A stretch of DNA of 64,000 bases, from assembly GCA_903813345.2 (NCBI GenBank), contig CAIIXF020000011.1, positions 18,585,754-18,649,753 of the forward strand, written 5' to 3'. Position numbers and translations under genes: made by a program. The notes under the pieces are model-generated. The model worked only from the letters and a program-made list of their open reading frames with translations. It was not told where the DNA came from and ran no database searches. Position 1 is the stretch's first letter; each line of letters begins with the position of its first letter. The DNA comes from Owenia fusiformis (taxonomy: Eukaryota; Annelida; Polychaeta; Sabellida; Oweniidae). Of the stretch, positions 59,501 through 64,000 are shown in pieces.

Positions 59501-62500
59501 ATGATGTCTCTACTTGTATCCATTTCTTTTAAATTACTGGAGTCATTTTTTTTATTTATGTTATGCTTTTGAGGGACTACTAAGTGGGTTCAGTGGTTTC
59601 AGTGTTTCCTATGAAACACTCCCAATATTCCATTGGTGGTCCATAATGCCATTTTTGACCACCTGCTCTCAGAACCTTACCTCAACCTACCCTTTGCATT
59701 CGTTTGACTTCACTTCTTAAAAGAGAGCTTCATCTTCACTCTTTCAAACTAAAATAAACCTGTGATCTTACCACGGCAATCAGTGTTCGTCGGCCAAATT
59801 TGACCGACATTCTATATATGGTCATTCCTTCTGACGTCATCGTTGAGCCCAGAATTGACCAATGACATGCGCATATTTAATTAGAACGCATTTGGCGTAT
59901 GTTTCTTCAAGCTCGCTGAGTGGTGGAAGAATGGTCAGCGCATAGGTCAAAAGTGATTTATTACCCAAACTGTCACTGGTACCCGCCGTGGGGGCGGGGC
60001 TACTAAACTGTAATATGGTCTCTACTAGGCAGAGTGTAGTTTAACTAGACTCTGCATGCTGGGTAACCTCAACCCCTGATCATGGGTGATTCTGATTGGC
60101 CAATGTACTTCCATGTAATCTTGAAAATAACAGTTCAGACTTCCCTCAAATCTTAAATTGATAAAAGACATACATGTATAGTTGCTGTTTGTATTGAAGT
60201 ATTTATATTTTTTAAACTCCAAAACTTTGGTGAATACATATAAGTGAAATCTGTAATTAATGGCCTGCCTCTAGATCTATCAAAATAAGAATAGGTAAAA
60301 TGTACTTCTCCAACTGTAATGTTTTCATAACAGCCTGCTTTTTAAATATAACATTTTTTAGATCCAAGCAAGGCCCAAAGGTTAGCACACCCGGGACTGG
60401 GATGTCCTCCACTCATTCTAAGAAAGGATCTGTACTTCTGTACTTCTCCGACTGTAATTTTTCATAACAACCTGCTTTTTAAATGTAACATTTTTTTTAG
60501 ATCCAAGCAAGGCCCAAAGGTTAGCACACCCGGGACTGGGATGTCCTCCACTCATTCTAAGAAAGGATCTGTGGCTGGGGATCACTCTGGGCATGGTGTT
60601 TCCATCGCTGATGAAGACATCATTCTGCATCACATGGACTCCTTCTGCGGCAGGATCCGCCAGATCATGGATGTTGTCAACACCCTATCTCAATACACCA
60701 GGTACATAATACCTTTTTTTAGTACATAGGTACATGATATTTTTTATTTCATTAATGTCAATTTTTCTGTACAAACACCTCAGTGGTCCAAGGGATGTAT
60801 TAACATTTTACAAATATGAAACAAAAAATGAATGTCGTAAATATGAGGGTTGTCCCAGAAGTATTGCTCTATATGCTCAAACTTTCTTTAATATTGTTCA
60901 ATTTAGCTGAAATTAGTGCATTACTTCTGGGACAACCCTCGTATATTATAATATCTTTTCAGAGTAATCAAAAGCACAAATGGACTCCCCAGGCCAAGAA
61001 AGGAAGACCTTATATATGATGAAGCTTTAGATTTCACCCGTGAGAAGAAGATCATAGAGGAACCACCTGAAATGGATGATGGTACGTCATCATAAAAGAC
61101 TAATATAGCATGATCCTTCAATCGTCCCCATATAAAGCCTTGTCATTTAAATTATTGTATATTTGATGAACTATGAATTTTACGTATTTAAAAGAGAGAA
61201 TAGTGTCAAGGAATGGCCAACAATTTAACAGCTTGTTTTTCAATGCATGGTTTCCTTGTGTTGCCTCTCAGATTTTTTGATTTAATAATTTTATACGTCT
61301 AAATCTGAATTGAATTTATAATTTTTTGCTCATTTTAGATCTTCCACTGCCATCTATTGGGCCACGCCCCTCTGACCGAGAGACCAGTAACCTTGTGCCA
61401 ATCACAGAAGATGAGGAACTAAGGGTGGCAGCTCTACCTGGTGAGGAAGACATGGAAGCAGACGGCAAGTCAGACACAATGTCTGCAGCAGATGAGCCTC
61501 CAGACTTATTTGGTTCACAGCAGGGTCTGACCCGGGAGGAAGTTGCCATACTTAGTAAGTTTATAGTCAGTCTTGAATAAGAAGTCAAAATATAAGATAA
61601 ATAAGTAGAACTTGCTATTTGGATATTGTGCTGATATGCAAATTGTGGAATATTTTCTGTATTACAGTATATCATACTGACTAAATCAATTACTCACAAG
61701 GCTTTGTTTTTAGAATGATCCAGTTTAAAAACCCTCTTCAACTAAACATTAAAACAACTTGATTTCTGTTTATATGCGTATGTTGTATTTCAATTTCTGC
61801 AGTATTTGATTCAAATACTATCTCCCAGATACAGTTTCAATTGTTCTAAATACTATAACGTGAATAAAGTCCAAAGTATTCAAAAAGCTCGAACATATAT
61901 GACGTGTTATTTGTCTGTTTAGAAAAATACTACGATGAAGACAATCCTGGAGAAGGGCCGAGTGTGGCTGAGATTATAAAGGAGTCTTTACAAAACATGC
62001 GTGGCTCAATGGCGGAAAATGTCACCACTAAGACTATGATGGATGTGGAAACAAAAGTATGTAACCCTTTACACATTAATTGTGTGTTCTGTTGCTAGGT
62101 TATGTGATGTCACAATAACGCAAGCAATGTCAGGACAAAAGTTTCTATATATTGAATAGTCATTGAATAAGGCCATTTTAAATTAATTATATGTTTAATG
62201 TTCTGTTGAGGTGTAGAACCTTCTAGGAGAATTTAAGGTAAAAAACAAACAAAAAATTTACCTAGATCCCATTTTATAGGGGTGTATACCTGTACATGTA
62301 TATCTTTCACAATGTATATTCCATGATTGAGTGTTTTTATTGTAAAAAGTTAATGTGTATTTCAGGACCGTGAAAGATACGAGGAAACATATACCAACTT
62401 CTTGATGCTTGTTCAAGATCTTGAGAAGTTTCTTGCGTCATACCTGCACGCCATTTTTACCCGTAAAATGAAAACATCTGAGGCCTTGGAGCTCATTACA

Positions 62501-64000
62501 AGGTGGGTTGATTCCAATCTTACTATTATGTTTGGAATTAAATTTGGACTCATAGGGCCAATTATATTTCATTTTCTATTGATAGATTTTTCCAAGAACT
62601 AGTACAAAGTCGCTAGAGATATTTTGATATTTTCAAAGTTGTGCACTTTTAAACTGCATATTCTTTTGTCATATATCATAATTTTGACCATCTTATAACT
62701 ATTACAACTATATTTAATTGATAAATACTAATATGCACATACAGAGTCTGGGGCAAAAAATGTTACCCATTCTGAACTGGCAAGAATGTAATAAGGGCAA
62801 CATTGTTTTGCCCCACCCTGTATAATATATGTTCCCGTGGATGTGACTGACCGCTTTAAACATTGAATGGTGTCTTTACGACCCCAACTTATACCATATA
62901 TGGTACTTTACAGGTTTACACCTATAGGCAGTAGGCCAGGTGTCAGGGCAGCCATCGCAGAAAAGTTTGTTGAGATCTTTAACTGGTATGAGGGTGACTT
63001 AGAGGAGGTCCATCATGTATATGAGAAGTACAAGGTTGGTTGTTTTAATACACAAACTCTTATTTACTGTTTTTGTCTGGGTTGTACCATGGGTGACAGT
63101 TTTGAAATTCCAAGCAATGGTATTAAATCTGAATGAATTGTTTATTGGGCAAATATTTTCATTCTTAATTTCACTTGACAATGTTTGAGCAATTACTCCC
63201 TCAGGTTTTGATAACGTTTAATATTGAAATGTAAATGCTTAAAAAAGAATAATTAATTGTAGTTGTCATAAGTGAGTAAGTATTATATTGATCTCTCTTT
63301 CTAACTTCAAAACAATGTACATTGAGAAATACAAAAACATTTTAAAATGCTATTGAACTTTAAGCAGCAGGTGGTTATGATTAATTATTTTCGTTGATTA
63401 TACTTTGACGTGGAACATTAAGTCTTGCAGCATCAATCATTATTTCTTTTTAAAAAGTAATCAACTTTCCCGTAAAACTCATTATCTGGAAAGGAAATAT
63501 AGATATCTTTTCAATATGGGAAGTTAAAATAAGCAAATATCAAAAGTTGAATTGAAAAAGGATATCCATTTCTTTAAGATTAAAGATTCCAGGTCTATTT
63601 AAAATCTCACTAAAATGTAGATACAATATTTTCATAATGGGAAGTTCAGATAAGAAAATATCAAAAACTGAATTGAAAAGGGGATATCCACTTCTTAAAA
63701 ATTGAAGAGCAGGTCTATCTAGAAATGACACTAAAAATCAAAGAATTATCACGAAATAAATAAAATAAAGTCAGAACAGTTATATTAATGATCTCAAACC
63801 ATCATTTTGCTGTATTCATTATACAGCTGCTCCCCCTCCCTCCCTCCAAAAATTATGCTGTATTTATTACAAACATTGTATATAGTAAACATCCAAGTAA
63901 ATTGTAACAGTGTAAACATTTTCTTTTTTAGGATGAGCCACAAAAGTTACGCAATGCCCCACCAGTCGCTGGCTCCATCTATTGGTCTAGACAATTATTA
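50516..64000 (+). CDS. Axonemal dynein heavy chain, N-terminal part (13 exons seen, continues beyond window)
   Basis: Dynein heavy chains are the motor subunits of ciliary arms; this part is the tail that binds intermediate chains. Exons are 50516-51040, 51376-51527, 51903-52076, 52247-52451, 52981-53157, 53461-53642, 60501-60701, 60963-61081, 61339-61554, 61923-62056, 62366-62502, 62914-63034 and 63932-64000+, phases consistent, 804 codons of an expected ~4,500. Family blocks: SMLSDIFIPALKNQKDWGQC, ELDRWRRRQRLLTSITEQLK, ECKAVIGVLITAKSRLLKKW, ITDAMNETKDKVKYMESL, LFTKITNQLV, IMDVVNTLSQYT, LEKFLASYLHAIFTRKMKTS and NAPPVAGSIYWSRQLL. The tail looks closest to DNAH5/DNAH8-type outer-arm chains, but the paralogue is not settled. 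Residues ~540-690 are a Pro/acidic insertion. The 6.9 kb intron hosts a sulfotransferase gene, and exon 7 has a duplicated acceptor. Confidence 0.93.
53836..54220 (+). mobile_element. Possible LTR fragment with primer-binding-like site
   Basis: Sequence from TGTGATGTCATATCGACG to ...GAAACA contains two AATAAA signals near its end and is followed by TGGTGGCAGCATAATGG (about 54207), which resembles a retrotransposon primer-binding site. No gag/pol and no second LTR were seen. Weak evidence. Confidence 0.25.
55229..55433. mobile_element. 205 bp inverted-repeat-ended miniature element
   Basis: The ends are CAGGCCCGTAGCCAGG and CCTGGCTACGGGCCTG, exact inverses. Direct repeats acctg flank it at 55224-55228 and 55434-55438. 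The interior has poly-C runs and internal 'gaaccccc' repeats. Confidence 0.8.
55678..57453 (+). CDS. Galactose-3-O-sulfotransferase-like type II membrane enzyme, intronless
   Basis: This family transfers sulfate from PAPS to the 3-OH of galactose on glycans or glycolipids in the Golgi. The 591 aa frame starts MMRKSKILYMLILFVFSGCL: a short basic tail and one membrane anchor, then a stem of about 230 residues and the catalytic domain (~255-590). The 5'-phosphosulfate site is FFLKTHKTGSST (~residue 260) and the 3'-phosphate site ILRNPVGQFTSSFF (~339; RNP replaces the commoner RDP). Further family matches: DILCNHLRYH, NMQLFDLGM, ERNFHFVLISDYMKESLILM and FNKTFWKKVHDYG. Human GAL3STs are ~400-490 aa; the extra length is the acidic stem repeat. 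It has a single exon and lies on the same strand inside a dynein intron, so it may be retroposed, but it is intact. Confidence 0.92.
   Translation: MMRKSKILYMLILFVFSGCLLFVLKANKNNTNFIRSGSQSLESKLGESVKKVDKTEQVKDVYRDWIDKRNNEEDEINIKEDEVNIKEDEVNIKEDQTKIEEVETNIEKDRINIEDGTNIKEDQINLKEDETNIIADQTNIEGDHEVNEEDQMDIEGMNRKNEDINKNKNGKRGDDNKENIIDNNPEKVIRPGVISNVKEDKGHELKGDTQNDSPQNLKEPKANSDEDMSTILKKAPYAKMDLGDVVNKPKDGHNHVFFLKTHKTGSSTVQGIVMRYGDKRNLTFALPRTQGSAIAYPRLFSKQFVQPLKNVSKFDILCNHLRYHSSVHNILHKDTINFAILRNPVGQFTSSFFYRRLGEVCYNMSSNVKNSLGEFLNNVSSYTKMFPKCKKPGITNMQLFDLGMEENMTNNKDAILLKIQEIERNFHFVLISDYMKESLILMKDILGWSIDDIAFFDKNVRLDRKNDELTELQLKNLQSWNHGDFLLYEHFNKTFWKKVHDYGYERLQREVEELTRHNDDLYEFCVATEGSSKDAAIKSNNQFGAVWMAEHVNGFILRDKARGNKTCEQLARYEVAYTHYVRGKMKKLNYL
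55888..56110 (+). repeat. Coding tandem repeat in the sulfotransferase stem
   Basis: About ten 21-nt units of the form 'gatgaagtaaacattaaaga' encode a seven-residue motif, DE-x-NIKE. Units diverge towards the end. The array stays in frame, as expected for a tolerated spacer. Confidence 0.85.
57908..58245 (+). repeat. Seven near-identical copies of a 48 bp unit
   Basis: 'aaacatatgggacaattata' through 'catttgagataaac' repeats seven times with no visible differences between copies. As 48 is a multiple of three and the unit lacks stops in several frames, long frames appear on both strands; none shows signs of being a gene. Confidence 0.97.
58681..58862. mobile_element. 182 bp Tc1/mariner-type miniature element
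   Basis: The ends are TACAGTAAATCCTG and, inverted, TACAGTGAAACCTG, beginning with TA as expected for this superfamily. The interior repeats 'gtgttccact' words; similar words lie at 43565-43665. Confidence 0.65.
60299..60580 (+). repeat. Tandem duplication of the acceptor and start of dynein exon 7
   Basis: A ~139 bp unit from 'gtacttctccaactgtaat' to 'aagaaaggatctgtacttc' occurs at about 60300-60438 and again from about 60439. Both carry 'ttttttag|atccaagcaagg'. The acceptor before 60362 leads to an in-frame stop (…FSDCNFS then TAA) if read through; the acceptor before 60501 opens the full exon. Confidence 0.93.
60844..60943. mobile_element. About 97 bp mariner-type miniature palindrome
   Basis: 'gagggttgtcccagaagtat' and its inverse 'acttctgggacaaccctc' bracket a ~55 bp centre, flanked by TA. 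It sits in the dynein intron 60702-60962, ending about 20 bases before the acceptor of exon 8. Confidence 0.8.
62740..62822. mobile_element. 83 bp TA-flanked miniature element
   Basis: 'tacagagtctggggcaaaa' is matched inverted by 'ttttgccccaccctgta', with 'atgttac / caacatt' inside. Tc1/mariner-like ends; no coding. In the dynein intron 62503-62913. Confidence 0.65.

Larger units (their letters stand above)
57454..60298. other. Rest of the dynein intron downstream of the sulfotransferase gene
   Basis: It holds the 48 bp minisatellite, a Tc1-like miniature element at 58681-58862 and otherwise AT-rich DNA without recognisable exons. A more GC-rich patch (59780-60060) has no coding signature. 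Confidence 0.6.

Overview
The window is AT-rich, intron-rich animal nuclear DNA holding six protein-coding genes, all of which can be spliced by eye with GT-AG introns and continuous phase. The repeats look molluscan, most probably bivalve: elements with (ACGG/CCGT)n tracts beside about 150-165 bp core repeats resemble the 'pearl'/Helentron-associated elements described in bivalves, there is a tRNA-derived SINE-like unit, and ACATGTA words are frequent. Lophotrochozoan is fairly safe; bivalve is an inference.

Layout. 1-6.0 kb: no gene, a complete hAT-type miniature element at 3837-4747. 6.0-13.3 kb, minus strand: SOD2, mitochondrial Mn superoxide dismutase, 5 coding exons, 225 aa. 14.2-31.2 kb, plus strand: WTAP, the m6A-writer/splicing regulator, 6 coding exons, 401 aa, with a 14.6 kb last intron filled by long inverted-repeat elements. 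SOD2 and WTAP start codons are 0.95 kb apart, head to head, the same order and orientation as in human. 31.2-34.3 kb: gap between convergent genes. 34.3-43.9 kb, minus strand: PIH1D1 (R2TP subunit), 8 coding exons, 277 aa; one of its introns hosts an antisense gene (38.3-40.4 kb) for a secreted kringle plus C-type-lectin-like protein. 43.9-50.5 kb: intergenic, almost entirely one 5.5 kb element with 0.7 kb inverted ends. 50.5-64.0 kb, plus strand: the first 804 codons of an axonemal dynein heavy chain (continues past the window); its 6.9 kb intron hosts an intronless galactose-3-O-sulfotransferase-like gene (55.7-57.5 kb).

The most unusual theme is that three unrelated genes (SOD2, PIH1D1, dynein) each carry local tandem duplications of an exon-intron boundary: nine splice-acceptor copies in SOD2, several donor-edge copies in PIH1D1, and two acceptors in dynein. 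The second theme is long inverted-repeat DNA: three 4-6 kb structures with 0.5-1.3 kb inverted arms, a 540 bp near-perfect palindrome with a 5 bp target duplication, and several smaller fold-back elements. No transposase gene, rRNA, canonical tRNA or CRISPR was seen. Functionally the genes cover mitochondrial superoxide defence, mRNA methylation, chaperone assembly, ciliary motility and secretory/Golgi glycan biology; PIH1D1 (R2TP co-chaperone) and an axonemal dynein chain lie divergently, which may be coincidence.
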